A stretch of 64,000 bases of DNA, from assembly GCF_030272615.1 (NCBI RefSeq), contig NC_081415.1, forward strand, positions 508,450,873-508,514,872, given 5' to 3'. This document shows, piece by piece, positions 35,334 through 48,599 of the stretch. The notes below the pieces were generated by a model. The model had not been told where the DNA came from, did no database searches, and saw only the letters and a list, made by a program, of their open reading frames with translations. Origin of the DNA: Cryptomeria japonica (taxonomy: Eukaryota > Streptophyta > Pinopsida > Cupressales > Cupressaceae). The stretch's first letter is position 1, and every line of letters starts with the position of its first letter. The translations under genes were made by a program, and so were the position numbers.

Positions 35334-38095
35334 CACCTCCTGTGTTGCACTACTAATGTTTAAAATGAGCATACATTGCTCCATTGTACCATACGATACA
35401 AATAGAACAAAAAAACATTAGTTATTTTAAGTCACGTGTTGATTATTTTACGTCTGAGCACGAATCTGGCCCATGTTTTATCTTAGTTTTCAGGAACCAG
35501 AGAAGGTTGATTGCAAGTATTATAGATGATGTCGTTGCAAGATAGATAGATGTTTCGTGATTATCTATTTGAACTTTGAATGGGGATTCCACTGAGACTT
35601 ATTTGTCAACAACAGAAGTCTTGATTAATTATTCTATGTTTTCTGCATTTTAGTTGTAAGGCGCTTACCATTTGTAGTACCTAAAGGTTTGAGTTTCTTT
35701 TGCAGCAAACATATGCCAGTCTTATGCCAGCAGAACATCTTACAAGTGCATGAGAATCTTAAAATGATATCATTTTTACTCGTAACTGATAATTTAGCTG
35801 TGATGTCTATGAATGGTAAAATGTAGTATATCATAAGTACGCTTTGACTGGTCATATAAAGCCAACAAATGTTCTTATGTTTTTTTAAGAAAATGTGGTT
35901 TTATTTATTATATCTCATAGACTGATAATGCAAGGAACATTGAATGTACAAATGAAGTGGATGCAATTCATTTATAAAAAGAATTTGGAGGAATACTTAT
36001 AATAGGATGGAACTTATCACTGTTTTCTCTTTGTGCATTCAATGCATTCAATTATTCACTGCATTTTTGGTTTCTAATTTCTTTGATTATATTTTAATTG
36101 ATATATCAATATGTTTTTTTTGTTTGGTAATGGGCCGATTGATATATCAATATGTTATTATAATGAGTTCTTTGCTAATAAATCCAGATGTTAAATTCAA
36201 ATCCATGCCTCCCCTATGGGGTACACTGGTTCACTGGAAGCCATCCATAAATGTCTATCATATCTATCACAAATTCTTCTTTTGCCGTTTATGTAATGCA
36301 TGGCTGTGTTATTAGTCCCTTACTATAAAATTCACATGGACACATTTCTTTTTCGCTTTGAGCTAATAGATTATTCTGCCGATGTTTAATGAAAAATGGG
36401 CAATTATGAGTCGCAAACAGTAATTTTTCTTCAATTATTTATTGGTAGACAGGATTTTTTCCCAGGTGGGCCAACAAAGTTTTAGTTTGGAAAAATAACA
36501 AAAAAATAAAAGGCAAGAATGACCTGATTGTTAACAAGGCTCGATTTTCCAGGTGGAATTTTTGTGTGAAAAAACTTGCTCTCCGCCATCTTGGTCATTG
36601 GGTTGCAAGGTGTCAGGCTACATGCATTTTGAGCAAGTGGTAGGCTGCATGCATAGTTTGAAAGTCGAAAAATAATGCTGCAATTTTTGGCTTTCCATAT
36701 GGTTGCAACTTGCATATGCCATGGCTATATTGAAATCTGCCAACATAGATTTTGAGGCAGAGACGAATGCAACATTGACTGGGTGATTATGTTTATGTAT
36801 TGTATGTTATTTTGATATACAGTGAAATCCGAAAATACCAGAAGAGCACATTGCTTCTGATCCAAAAGTTGGCATTCAAGTGGCTTGTGAGAGAAATTGC
36901 TTGAAGACAAAAAAGGTAATTGATGAGTTTCTTTTTCCAGGTCAGTGCTCGCTGATTTTAGAAGCAAGCCCTTGTGTACTGTGATCAGCAGTAAACCTGC
37001 ATTTCCAGAGACATGCTATCCCCGCACCCCAAGAAGTTGTAGAGAAAAATAAATAGAATATTTTATAATGGATGCAACATTTCTAAAAATATTTGTTCTA
37101 TTTATTCTTTTTTAACGTCTTTTCTTTGGGTTCTTGAATTTTGCCCAGTCTATCTCTCCATTTTGGAATAGAATGAAATAGGGAAATATCACACAATTGT
37201 ACCTACAGTGATATCAGTTCATTCTCCCCTGATGAAATTGCTTATACGCAATTTCTTCGAGGGCCTCGACACTCACATGTAGCATCTAGGAGGACACTTG
37301 GCATTTACATTTTGTGCCGAGGATCTGTGTTTATGTTTATTCCATAAATGCCTCACCTCTTTACATCTCAATAATCTAGAAACAAAATGCATTCTAACCA
37401 TTTTGGTGGTTTTCAAGTCTGAAAAATTTGCGCCTCACAAGAACTGCAATGTGATGACATTTTTGAGCAATTGTTAGCTAAACGCTCATGTACTGAGAGT
37501 TTGATGGTGTGGTTGTGTTGGGCTTAGTAATATAAAAGTTTGTTGCCCATCTCTCAACTATCTCAGTATGGAATATAAAGCAGACTCAACCACAAAATTG
37601 CGGTGGCCTTGAATGACCCATGTTTATTGTGCCAACCTAGATATTTAGTTTGCACAAATACTCCAATCTGCAAACCTTCATATATAACTCATAAATTACG
37701 GGTCAATGTTTTGGCTCTTCTCCCATCTTCTGGGACAAGGGCACAGGGTTTCAGATTATGCGTATGCTAGGGCAATGATTTTTGAGGGTTTGGTCTATTG
37801 TGAGGTCCATAGAGGTTGGAGATAGTGCACAGCCAAGGACAAACCAGACTCAAAGGGCCCTACAGATCAAAACAAGAAGATACCGTGGATCCCATAAGTG
37901 CTTCACGGGGGATTTTAAAAGTGCATAACAGAAAGAGGTAAGTCCTTATTGTTTCTCTCCATTAGTGGTGGATTTTGCAACAACTCGGTTCCTTTTTTTA
38001 GTTTCTTTGAATGCATATCAAATTGTGACAACTTCAACACAAACAAATTTGACAACAATATAATATTTGGCAACGGGATTTTTTGGGCTCTCATT
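35334..38095. other. RPC11 3' flank and intergenic DNA
   Basis: The first few hundred bases must hold the RPC11 3' UTR and poly(A) site, but no canonical AATAAA stands out close to the stop. Beyond it no gene or transposon end is recognised. A duplicated palindromic TTGATATATCAATATG occurs twice near 36098 and 36140. Confidence 0.4.
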
Positions 38096-38258
38096 AAACC
38101 TGATAGAAAATGTGTGGGAGGGACCTTAAAGGAGGCACACAATAGACTTTTTAAACTACAAGGAGGCACACAATAGACTTTTTAAACTACAAGGAGGCAC
38201 ACAATGTGCTTTTGGTAAAACCTGATAGAAAATGTGTGGGAGGGACCTTAAAGGAGCA
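38096..38258. repeat. Nested duplications at the LINE 5' edge
   Basis: A block beginning AAACCTGATAGAAAATGTGT and ending GGACCTTAAAGGAG occurs at about 38097 and 38219, an offset of 122 bp. Between the copies a 32-bp unit (GGAGGCACACAATAGACTTT plus TTAAACTACAA) repeats about 2.5 times. Confidence 0.85.
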
Positions 38259-39430
38259 TGAGGCATCTTTTGCTCCATCTTTCCTTGTGAAAGATCTGGA
38301 ACCCCATGTCTACACACAAGATAAAGTTTCAGAAATAAGTGAAAAGCTTACACATGTTAATGCCAAACAATACAAGAGAATATTACAGTGAAGGCAAGCC
38401 AAAATAGCTAGAAGGTTAAGATGGCTAGGGCATACCAAGTTTATTACAATGCTGCCAAAGATAGTAAGCTTCAACCAAACGGTCATACATGAGAAGCAAC
38501 AAGAGCAAGGAAAGACAAAAATAAAAATGCTAGATAATCTGAAAATTTTAGGAAACAAGCTGAAAGAGTGTGCCTAGCAAAATCACCAACTTAAATGCAT
38601 TGAGGGAATGAAACAGCAAGAGGTGGAAATAGAAAGGTTAGGAGCTAATGGGGCTAAAAAAGGTTAGGAGCTAATGGGGCTAAAAAGGAGATTGGAAGGT
38701 TTGGAACATAACAAATGGCAAGAGATGATGAATGCCAATCATAAACTTATGCAAGAGAACAAGTTCCTTAAAGAGGAACTAGTCAAATTGCAAGCCAATT
38801 TGAAAACAAGGCAGCAAGAAATTGTGACCATGAAGGAAGAAATAAAATAGGTTAAAAGTGGATTTTTTTTTTAAGTAGTAGAGGAAAGAGATATATCACA
38901 CCTACAAGAGTTCCAATCAGCATTGGCAAACATAGAGATGAATGAAGCTAAACTAAAGGAACAACTAGAAGAGGCAAAATCATGGGCCCAAGTAACAAAA
39001 GGATCAATAGAGAGCCAAAGGGAAATCATAGAGAAGCAGATTTAAGTACAAATAGGGGAAGAAAGGCATCAGAAGGATAGGGCAGCAAATATAATCATAA
39101 AATGTTTGAAGGACTATGGAGAAGGTGAGCACACCGATAGGTTAGTAAAAAACTTTCTGGCAAACAAGGTCGAGTGGATAGGGCATATTCATCAAGCAAG
39201 CAAAATTGGCAGTGTTAAAAGATGGTAGAAATAGGAAAGTAAGAGTAACATTGAAAAATAGAGGACAAGAACAAAATTTTGAGAACAAAAGGTTTCTCAA
39301 AGGTACAAGATTCTTCATAGATGAAGATTTAACCCCCTTGGAGCTAGAAGAGAGAAGGAAAGAGTGAGAAAAAGTGGTTGCAACGACAAGTGCAGGTAAT
39401 GAAGCATGGATGTACAAAGGGAAAGCTTAG
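38206..39430 (+). pseudogene. LINE ORF1 (coiled-coil RNA-binding protein), broken
   Basis: Pieces in several frames show a Lys/Glu-rich coiled coil (MMNANHKLMQENKFLKEELV near 38725-38785) followed by an L1-ORF1-like RNA-binding region (IIIKCLKDYGEGEHTDRLVK near 39090-39160) and a C-terminal piece with GTRFFIDEDLTPLELEERRK (39303-39362). Such proteins coat the element RNA as trimers. Multiple stops and frameshifts are present. The reading ends at TAG 39428-39430. Confidence 0.75.
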
Positions 39431-39490
39431 ATCAACAACAAAACAACATATAATAAATAGGAAAATTAGACCTCCCAGACACACCTCTCA

Positions 39491-42370
39491 ATGGTAAGAT
39501 GGAATTGTAGAGGTTATCCTTGAAGGAGAGGGCCTGGTTTAGGGTCCATAGCTGAGGGGATGGGCATAATTGTCCTCCTTGAAAGTCATGTGCATGAGGG
39601 TTGTTAGATTCCAATTTTTGAGGGTTACACAAAGATATCCATTTGGAATAAGTTAATGGAAAGTGGAAAGGGCCATGGAGGGGTAATTGTTGGGAGTTTG
39701 CAGTCTATATGATTTGATTATATGCAATGGTTTAAAAGCTTGGCCAAGCTTAGGGAACTTCACATGACACAACTATAACGGTCAAAGTGTGGTGGATTAT
39801 GTTATAAGCTCAAAGAAACTTATGTCAAGTTTTATAGAAGTTGAGGTGAAGGACTACCCCATAGAAATGAAATTAGACCATAGCCCAATATATGTGAAGA
39901 TTAGCATGCCGAAAGATAACCACCATCATGAGAAGATACAACAAAAAGAAAATAAAGATGGCACTCAAAGTACAATCCTCTTGATATATGAAAACAAATA
40001 AATATTTCAAACAATGCTCAAAAAATACTTGCAAGGAAAAAGAGTCAATGGGTTGACCAATTCAAGCAAAGAAATAATAGGAAGCATCAAGTTGACATCA
40101 ATAATCCTCAAGACACTTAATTCATGCAAAAGGTCTAGACCTAAGAGAAGTAGCAATAATAGCTTTCCGACAAATCCATGGTATGACGAAGAATGTAAGG
40201 CAACAAAGAAAATGGTCAAACTATGGGGCAATAACAAAGAATATGTCGAGCTAGTAAAAATGAAAAAAGAGGTCTCTATGAAAACTAGAAGAAAAGAGCT
40301 GATTTTGCTTGGGAAGCACAATCCAAGAGGCTTTTGGAGAAAGCTACAACAAAGAGACATAGTCAAAGAGAATAACATCACGAATCTTTAGTGGTTAGAA
40401 TATGCAAAGAAACTCTATGAGAGAGTGCAAGATAAAGACCCCTTGCTGGTAATAAAGTCAAGAACTAAGCTCTTCTCCTTAAACAACATTAAAGAAGGAA
40501 TTAAAAAAATTGCAACATGTAAAGTTGAAGACAAATGGCTTACAAGTGGAATATTTAAGATGGGGCATGGAAGTTCTCACACCACACATTAAAAGAATAT
40601 CCAATGGGGTCATTCAAAATGGATTTCCAACAAATTGGACAAGTGTTGTCATCCCCTTGCATAAGAGTGGTGACATCAACAATCCCTCAAATTATTGCAC
40701 TATAATGATCAATCCTCTTTTTGGTAAACTTTTTGGGAGTATGATAGAAAGACAAATCAATACTTGGGCTGAAAAAGAGAGAAAAAGGGTGAAAGGGTAG
40801 GCAAGATTTAGGTCAAAACATTCCACCATCGACCATTGCATTATGCTCAAACACTTAATTGAAAATTTTTGGGACAAACAAGGAGGTGAGTTCTTTTGTT
40901 GCTTTGTTGATTTCAATAAAGCTTTTGACATAGTTTCTAGAAGTAAACTATGGAGCATAATGGAAGAATTAGAAATTCCAAAACATTATAGGGTTGCTGT
41001 CTATAGGTTGTATGACCAAGTCTAGGCCAAACTCCAAACCAAATAGGGATTATTAGAATGCTTTGGAAGTGGCATTGGGGTCAAGCAGGGCTGCCCACTT
41101 TCTCCTACCTTATTTGGGTTATACATTGACAAACTAAAAGATTGGATAGACAAGTTTGGTGGAGGGGGAGTTCATTTGACCAATTATGTAATAAAATTGC
41201 TTTTATATGCCGATGATCTTATTTTAATGACAAAATCAACACCAGATTTGAAGAAACACTTGAAGGCCTTAGAATTTTTTTGTCATGAGGCAGGGATACA
41301 AGTGAACACTAGCAAAACTAAGATCATGATCTTTACCTTGAAGAGAAAAAAGGTTCACAGGGATTTTTGTTTTGAGGGAAACCCATTACAAATGGTCAAT
41401 GAAAATAAATACCTTGGCCTTGATTTTCACAATAAACCCAGCTGAGAAACATGTAGAGCGAAAAGGATCCAAGGAGGATGGAAAGCCTTATACTCATTGC
41501 AAAATAGATGTAGAAGAGTCGAGCTATTGGGTCTAGAAAACTAAAAAGACTCTTTTTGGCCTTCTTATGGTTCCAGTGGTTTATATGGTTGTGAGGTATG
41601 GGGAAGTAACACTTCAGAAATTAAATGAAGGCACATAGAGAGATTACAAAAACATTAATCACAAATAGCCTCAAGATTAAATAATTTATTCCATAGAAGA
41701 TTGTTCTAGGAAAAGCGGGGGCTTTTCCTATTGAGGCAACAACTATGGCCGGGTTACTAAGTTATCTAAAAAGAGTAGAAAACATGGGGACACATTGTTG
41801 GCCAAAAATAGCAGTGGAAGAGAAGCTAGAAAGAAGAAAGAAAACATGGATGAAGTAAAACATTAAATGGTTCAATAAATGGAATATTAGCATAAGTGAC
41901 TGCCCAAATAACAAAATAGAAATTAAAAAGTACACGCAAGAAAAGTTTAGAGAAAACATTTGGACATGACAACTTGGGAGAAAAAAACAATATTATATCA
42001 GACATTTCAATCCCACATATGACCATACACAAAAGAATTACATAGGAATGGATATAAAATGGAAAGCAAAAATGTTAATTGCTCAAATCAGAACTAGTTC
42101 ACATCAACTTAGGTGTGAAACCAGAAGATGGATGATACCTAAAGAGGAGTGGGTAGATAGAAAATGTAGATATTGCACCCAAGGGGTTGTGGAGACAAAA
42201 TGACACTATATCATGGAATGCTCAACTTCCAATGTTATCTGGTTCCACTACATTGACACACTAAATGTAAACACCTTGAATAGTTTATTTGAAGAAGAAA
42301 AGATAACAAGAGTAGCAGATTTCTTGACCAAGTTACACAGTTTAAGATCCAAGATGTAGAATGAAAAGGA
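39491..42370 (+). pseudogene. LINE ORF2 (endonuclease and reverse transcriptase), broken
   Basis: The start MVRWNCRG resembles the first strand of the apurinic endonuclease fold. The segment 40014-40391 matches the linker before RT (FPTNPWYDEECKATKKMVKL). From 40510 to 41445 one frame holds the reverse transcriptase with stops at 40798-40800, near 41023 and near 41044. It includes FVDFNKAFD (catalytic Asp, near 40905), GVKQGCPLSPTLFGLYIDKL (after 41070), LLLYADDLILM (YADD at 41206-41217) and VNTSKTKIMIF. The active-site residues survive even though the frame is broken. Downstream the C-terminal region is scattered over frames up to 42370. The RT style (STIDHC..LIE, CFVDFNKAFD) is that of LINE families common in bryophytes and gymnosperms. 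Confidence 0.92.
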
Positions 42371-42487
42371 AAAGGAGGTTTAGCATATTGCACTTTGGTC
42401 TTTGCATACTCTTCTTTGTTAGCTACCTGTGAGTCCCATAGGCTGTTTGGCCTCATGAACGCTATTAAAAACATTCATTCATTCAAC

Positions 42488-45400
42488 CATGGTGATTTTC
42501 AATTTTCTACAATTGCTCAAATATCTTTTGGAAAGACAAAATTATTTATTGTACAATGAAAAATCCATAGGTTTACATCATAGTAATTACTAATTTAAAA
42601 TATTAGGTAACTCAATTTCTAAAAATAAAATAAAATGCTAGGTTATGTCCATTTCACGCGCTTTTACCATTAAAATAATAGAAGTGGCACCAAAATCCTA
42701 TACATTCTTACAAGTAAAGATAAATAAAGATGGAAACATATATTTCTGATACTAATTGCTTGAACTTTTGTTAGTCTTCTTTATTTGAAATTAATTGGTT
42801 GTATATTTGTTAAAATATTTGTGTGAAAAGATAAATTAGTTTTGGTTTTGAGGAATAAAACTTGTTAAGAAGGTTTACTATTTTATTCTTGTGATTTTTT
42901 CACTTTGTTTATTATACTTCTTGAAAATCGTAATACTTTTTTCAATATTGAGTATTTGCATTTGGAGCAAAACAATGATGTCTTGACTCATCATTGGGTA
43001 ATTCCATAATAATGAGTTACAAATTTGGGACATTTTGATATCTTCTTGAAATCGCATATGTTGTTTTGGGGGTCAACAATTCATTTAGGGGTAATGTTTT
43101 GTAAGTATGTAGCTCTTATAACAAGTTTTTCGAATAGTATAATTTTGAGAATATTTAATTTTATTGCTTGTGGATGTAGGTTTTTCATGTACATTAAGGG
43201 AGAGGGCCTTGTGGTGGTGAGGGCTATGTTTGTGCCTCTCAAAATTTGTCTTTTTTTTTGAAGTTTATACAGTTGTTAACTTGTCAAGTCCCCTACTTTA
43301 AAAAATGGGTTTTAAGTTCACGTGGTCAAATATGATGCCACATCACATGCCTTTTTTTCCAAGGTGCCCAAAATGGTCCAAAAAATAAGTAATACCAATA
43401 GACGTCCACTAAGTCATGTTTATTGGTGTGTTGATAGGGCATCACATGGTTGGTTGTTTTTTCAAATATAAAATTTGTTTGAAAAAAAGAGGGGAATTTT
43501 TTGCCAACTATTAATGTTTTAGTTGACATGTAGTGGGACTCAAGCTATGAACCACTATCCCAACTATACAAGCCCATACCACCATCAAACCCTTTCCCTT
43601 AAGTCTTTGTTTCACATGCAGAAAAATAAAAATAAAAATAATTTCCCTAGGTATTGATATCCTCATTTCAAAAAAAAATAAAAATTCAAATACATACAAA
43701 AAAGGTTATGCATGATGACATACATCTTTGTTGAGATTATAATTACTTTGATTTAAAAAAAATTATATGCAACAAAAAATTATGAAAAAAATATCCGTGC
43801 ACTCAATATTGGTGTGACAAATATATATTTTAGAATTTTATCCTTTTTTTATATTGGTGCGACAAATATATATTTTAGAATTTTATCCTTTTAAAAAAAA
43901 AAAAAACATTATGCATGACAATATAAATTACAATTTAAAAAAATGTTGATTACTATAAATTTTTTTTTGTTGTAAAAGTTGCATAAATAGATTCACAATT
44001 TTTTTTTATTATTATTTTTAACTATATTTATAATCTACACAAAAAACCTCACAAATCAATATTTAGCTTCATCTTCAAATTCTTAATAGTTCAGGTGGCA
44101 TAACTGTGAGAAAGTGACGATCTGGTGTAAGATGTTGATTTTACCATGCTGACTTGGCCAAAAAGTGGGAACCATTATTGTGCGCCGATCCCACTCAACT
44201 TTTTATATTTTTTGATCGATGACCCCACTCAACTTTTTACATTTGTGTATAATTACTACATCAATTTTAAATCCATCATTTGTGTAAATATATTATTTTC
44301 ATCATCCTGTTATGGTGGCAATGTTAGATGCATTTATTTGGATCTTTTGAGCATACAACTAGATGTGTCTATATGCTCTTTAGCATGGTAGAAGCAAACA
44401 ATGTTTTTATTCTTTTGCAATCAATTACACAAGGCTCTAGTATATTCTATTTTTAGTTCTACAAAACTTTCAATGGGAAGTCTTTGGCATCATATTATAG
44501 AGAGCTTACTCGTGATTCAAATTAGTAGACGATAACACCAAAGAATTAAACATTTCAACATGTTTTAATTTAGAGATACTTGATTTATCTACTCTTTACT
44601 AGTTATCAAATAAAAATTATATTTTCTTATTTTTTAAGAAATTTACATGTGTAATTAAATATAAATTTCTTTGGCGTCCTTTAAATTCCCTACAAGTTTA
44701 ATATAGAAAATGTGTAATGTCTCAAGTTTTCATCCAATACATTAACAACAAACAAATAGATGAACACAATTTTTATGATACAATTATTACACAAACATAT
44801 GTAGTAGAGATGTCACAACACAACTCAACAATAGTGTGCAATGTTAATGCACAAAGCTTGATTTGACAAGTGGAAATATTACACCATCATGTGACAACTT
44901 GTCTGTGATGACCATATGAGAAGATAGAGTTACCTTTGGCAACATTGATTGGGTCGTAGACCACAATCTCCATCTCTTGCAAATAAGGAACAAGCATATG
45001 GGAATGACCACCATTTCCTAGTCCAAGGAAACTTGAGCATAATCACATCCCACCAAATCAACCTGGCACACTCACTCATCCCACATGATGTGGAAACATC
45101 TAGACTCAAGGAATGTCGAATTAGGATATTGAATGATAAGTCAAGTCATTATCACCACCTAGTCTCACAAGAGATTAGCCATTTCCTCTTAAGGCACAAA
45201 ATCCAACACACACAAAAAAAGAAAATCTTATGAAACTAAGGTGATAGGAATTTTGTTTATCATTTTCATTTTGTATGTGATCAACAACTATTGAATATTT
45301 TAAGATCACCCATTTTAGTCCAAATTGCCTATTTTGCTAGTTGAAATTACATTGGCTATGTTGGAATGTCACCTTTACAAATACCAATTGCCCTTGCCAA

Positions 45401-46893
45401 AATGGGTGCTTTTGGATAGTGCATGGGCCCAAAAAGCACAATAAGGTTCTCAAAGGCTTATTAATTGATTCAAAAGGTGTTATGTGACTCCTCAATAAGA
45501 TCAATAGCTTAAGTAACCCAGAAAATAAAGTGTTCAATTCCCGAGGACATGAACCTAGTTTAAAATAAGACAAACAAGAACAAGGCTAGGCTAATTCTAG
45601 TATTAACACTAAGGAGTTGTAGATCCCTTGATTTAGGTGTTGTTAGAGAATAATTTTATACATTGAATTCCATCAATATAAGACCATAGTATTCCATACT
45701 CTCATTCCACAAAAGTCATTAATCTACTTTGACCAAAAAATTCTATTCAAAATTAATGTAGGGAAATACATAAAATATCTATATCCCCTAACCCATAAGG
45801 TTATAAGCAATTACATCTTACTAAAGTTGTAACATAATCATATTATCATAATGAAAATATTGCATGAATAAGTATCATTTCAATTTTAATTGAACATGAA
45901 CCTTAAACACTATAATTGGGACATAGAAATATAACAAGATTATGTCTCAAAGCATAAAACAAATTTCACTTGAAGGTCATTCAATATACAATTACAATAT
46001 GGAGCTCACATCTCAATTGTGCATGGATTATAGGCCAACTCAAGGATAGTTCCTAACATTTACACAACTTAACCAATGCAAACAAATGTACATTTACTTG
46101 TAACAAGAAAGTTCTACAACACATGTATCAACAGAATTGTGTAGGCTCTCCAAGTATCTCTAGGGATACATTTGACCCTACCCCTTTGAACTAAGTGGTC
46201 ATCAATTTCGTATTTCAACAACATGCGAACAAAATCGTTGAGCATACACATACCAATCATATCTCATACATAATAGTTTCTAAGCAAAGTACACAAGGGA
46301 TAAACAATGACCAACACATACACATGCCAATAACACCAATACATACAATCCTAAGCAAGTACACATGGGGATTTACCAATACTAATCAATGTATACACTC
46401 GGGATATTACTAACATTGATAGGATGCATATGATCTAATGAAAAAAGGATAGAAAGTATCATAGAATTCAAACAATGGAGTGTTAGGACAATGATTTCAA
46501 CATATTATAGTGTTGAATATTGTGCTCCCATCCATCATGAGATATTCTCAATGACATTTGCATTGATATCTAAGGATTAGATCAAAGTCTTGTACACTTA
46601 CTCAATGTATATATAATAGAATACAAAACTATACATATGGATTACACTTGTTAATATGTATTTCATGTTTAACTCCATTCACTTTTAGTTGTTTCATTTT
46701 ACTCTTTTGATTGTTGCATTTCTTAGTTTAATTTCAAGAAGAGAAGAAACGAGATTCAACTCCATCCTAGTCTAGAAAATTGAGTCCTAAAACCTCAGGG
46801 GCAAAAAAATCACAAAATGACATTAGCATGGAAAACAAGGCTCAATCTTGATACATTGCCACAAGATAGTGAATCTTGTTTCTATGGGGAAAA
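42488..46893. other. No supported gene
   Basis: AT-rich DNA with short frames such as 44949-45233 that show no motif. A small tandem duplication is listed at 43809-43891. Nothing else recognised. Confidence 0.45.
43809..43891. repeat. Tandem duplication, about 44-bp unit
   Basis: ATTGGTG[T/C]GACAAATATA and TATTTTAGAATTTTATCCTT occur twice in direct succession with almost no change. Confidence 0.9.
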
Positions 46894-47198
46894 TGTTGGT
46901 GTGAATGAAGTTATTCCCTGACTAGTTTCCCTTTTGGATCTCATTCACACCTATTTTACTTAAGATATTTACTTTTTATGTCTCAAGTCATGAGATCATG
47001 TCAGTTGTCACATTTTGTGTTCTCTTATGTCTCACCCTTGCCTATATAACATGCACCTTCTTTTTTCTATTCCATTGTATACTATTCTACTAGTCTTGGC
47101 ACAACAACAATTTTTTATTACTTCTCTCTTGTGTAGAAGGCTATTTTTTATGTTGGAGATAATTATTACTCTTGCGAGTCCATTTGGTGACTTCAACA
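46894..47198 (+). repeat. Copia-type LTR (305 bp), remnant
   Basis: It starts TGTTGGTGTGAATG and ends GACTTCAACA, with the short terminal inverted repeat TGTTG/CAACA. A TATA box (GCCTATATAACATG) lies near 47041-47055. The next bases, 47199-47210, form a primer-binding site, so this is a 5' LTR of a + strand element. Directly upstream is ATGGGGAAAA, which looks like a purine tract and would instead mark a 3' LTR. No coding sequence is recognisable on either side. Confidence 0.75.
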
Positions 47199-47210
47199 TG
47201 GTATTAGAGT
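47199..47210 (+). other. Copia primer-binding site, one base altered
   Basis: TGGTATTAGAGT abuts the LTR end. It matches the initiator Met tRNA site TGGTATCAGAGC except at two positions, both C/T. Confidence 0.75.
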
Positions 47211-48599
47211 TTAAGATTTGCAATTCCTTTATTTTTCTTAGAAGAGTTTTGTCAATTTTTTTATATGGCACATTATAGCCCAACCCTGACTACATGATTG
47301 AGTCTAAAAGGCCTGAATTTGTATGAATTATTAGTAAATTGATGATGAGAATAACTGAAACACCTTTAAACTAACACCTGCAACACACTTCAATACTTTT
47401 GCAAATTGAATTTAAGAAAAATAAAAAGATTGCGTGACTCCAACTGATGTAACGAAAACAATGATATTATTATTGCAGTTTGAATTGGTTTACATAACAG
47501 TGGGATTAGTCCATTGAATTCTCATACCAACATTCAACTCAGATCATGGTTGTCCTTAGACCTACAACTTCTATGCCTTATTTTCTACCCTTAGAATAAA
47601 AGAAAAATTAATTGTATAATTTATTTCCTTTTCAAAACTCTCCCCAAAAATAGAAATCCAACTCCAATTACTACTCTCCTACACCCCCAAAACGCTACGC
47701 ACAACACTTCCCCCCCTAAAACAACCCCCTCCAACTTAAAAATTGCTACCTTTAAATGCTAAAACATCCATCGAAAATTCCAATAAAAGACAAAAAATTA
47801 ACCCCATACACGTTACTTGCAAACCCATTATACATTTACTAAAATTAGCATCTTATGAGACCCCTTTACCAAGTGCAACCATTCAAAATTCTAATGCAAA
47901 GGAGAAGAAGATTTTAAATGTTCAATTTGGGGTCCATCCACGTGGATGCCCCTGCATTAGATTCCCAAGGCAGAAATAATTTTTTCATGAGTGAAACTCA
48001 TAAACATTTATAATTCCTATGTTTGTTCTGCCTCCACTTCTTTGCCTCATCTTCCTGAATATGCTTAACTAGTTTCCTCTATAATTTGACGTCTCTCCCA
48101 TTCTTCATTTTCCCCTTTTTTCTTCCTCTTGTTACATAATCCATTTCCCATCAATATGCACTAGGGAAATTTGAAAAATTAAAATCTCTAATGTCATTCC
48201 ATTCAGTTAAACAATCAAATTCTTGTATTACCTCATCCCCTGAAATTGCTACAAAAATTGTTCTTCATCCCTCTCTATGGTAACATCATGTTCCTCTTTG
48301 TTGAGGCCTTCCAAAAGACATTGTTTTGCTATAATATTTTACTCCTTTGCTTTCACATTAATATTAGAAAAAACAACTAATGAATTTTTCTTTCCCATCC
48401 CGCAACAAACTATTAGTTACAAAACCTTCATCTTCAACAATCTCTTTATCAAGCAAGAGATCATCCTTTAACTCACCCTTCACTTGTTCATCTTCTTTCC
48501 CATTTATAACTTGATGTTCCAATGGATTATTTACTGCAACACCCTCTCCTATACCAATATTATCATCCTTAAATGAATCAGATTCAACAATGTCACTAA
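47211..48599. other. No clear gene; acidic - strand frame at its right end
   Basis: Between about 48340 and 48620 the - strand keeps an open frame of roughly 80 codons rich in Asp and Glu (for example NGKEDEQVKGELKDDLLLDK). It has no start codon and is followed by stops. Further coding-like pieces (TRGRKKGENEEWERRQIIEE near 48060-48120) lie in the same direction. I do not recognise a family; it may be a decayed gene or retroelement fragment. Confidence 0.25.

Larger units (their letters stand above)
38206..42487 (+). mobile_element. LINE (non-LTR retrotransposon), decayed
   Basis: Two broken ORFs lie in the expected order: an RNA-binding ORF1 (about 38206-39430) and an endonuclease/reverse transcriptase ORF2 (about 39491-42370). 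The 3' end is marked by a short CATTCATTCATTCA microsatellite near 42472-42487, a tail type used by several LINE clades instead of poly-A. The 5' boundary is uncertain because of the duplications at 38096-38258. No target duplication could be fixed. Confidence 0.88.
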
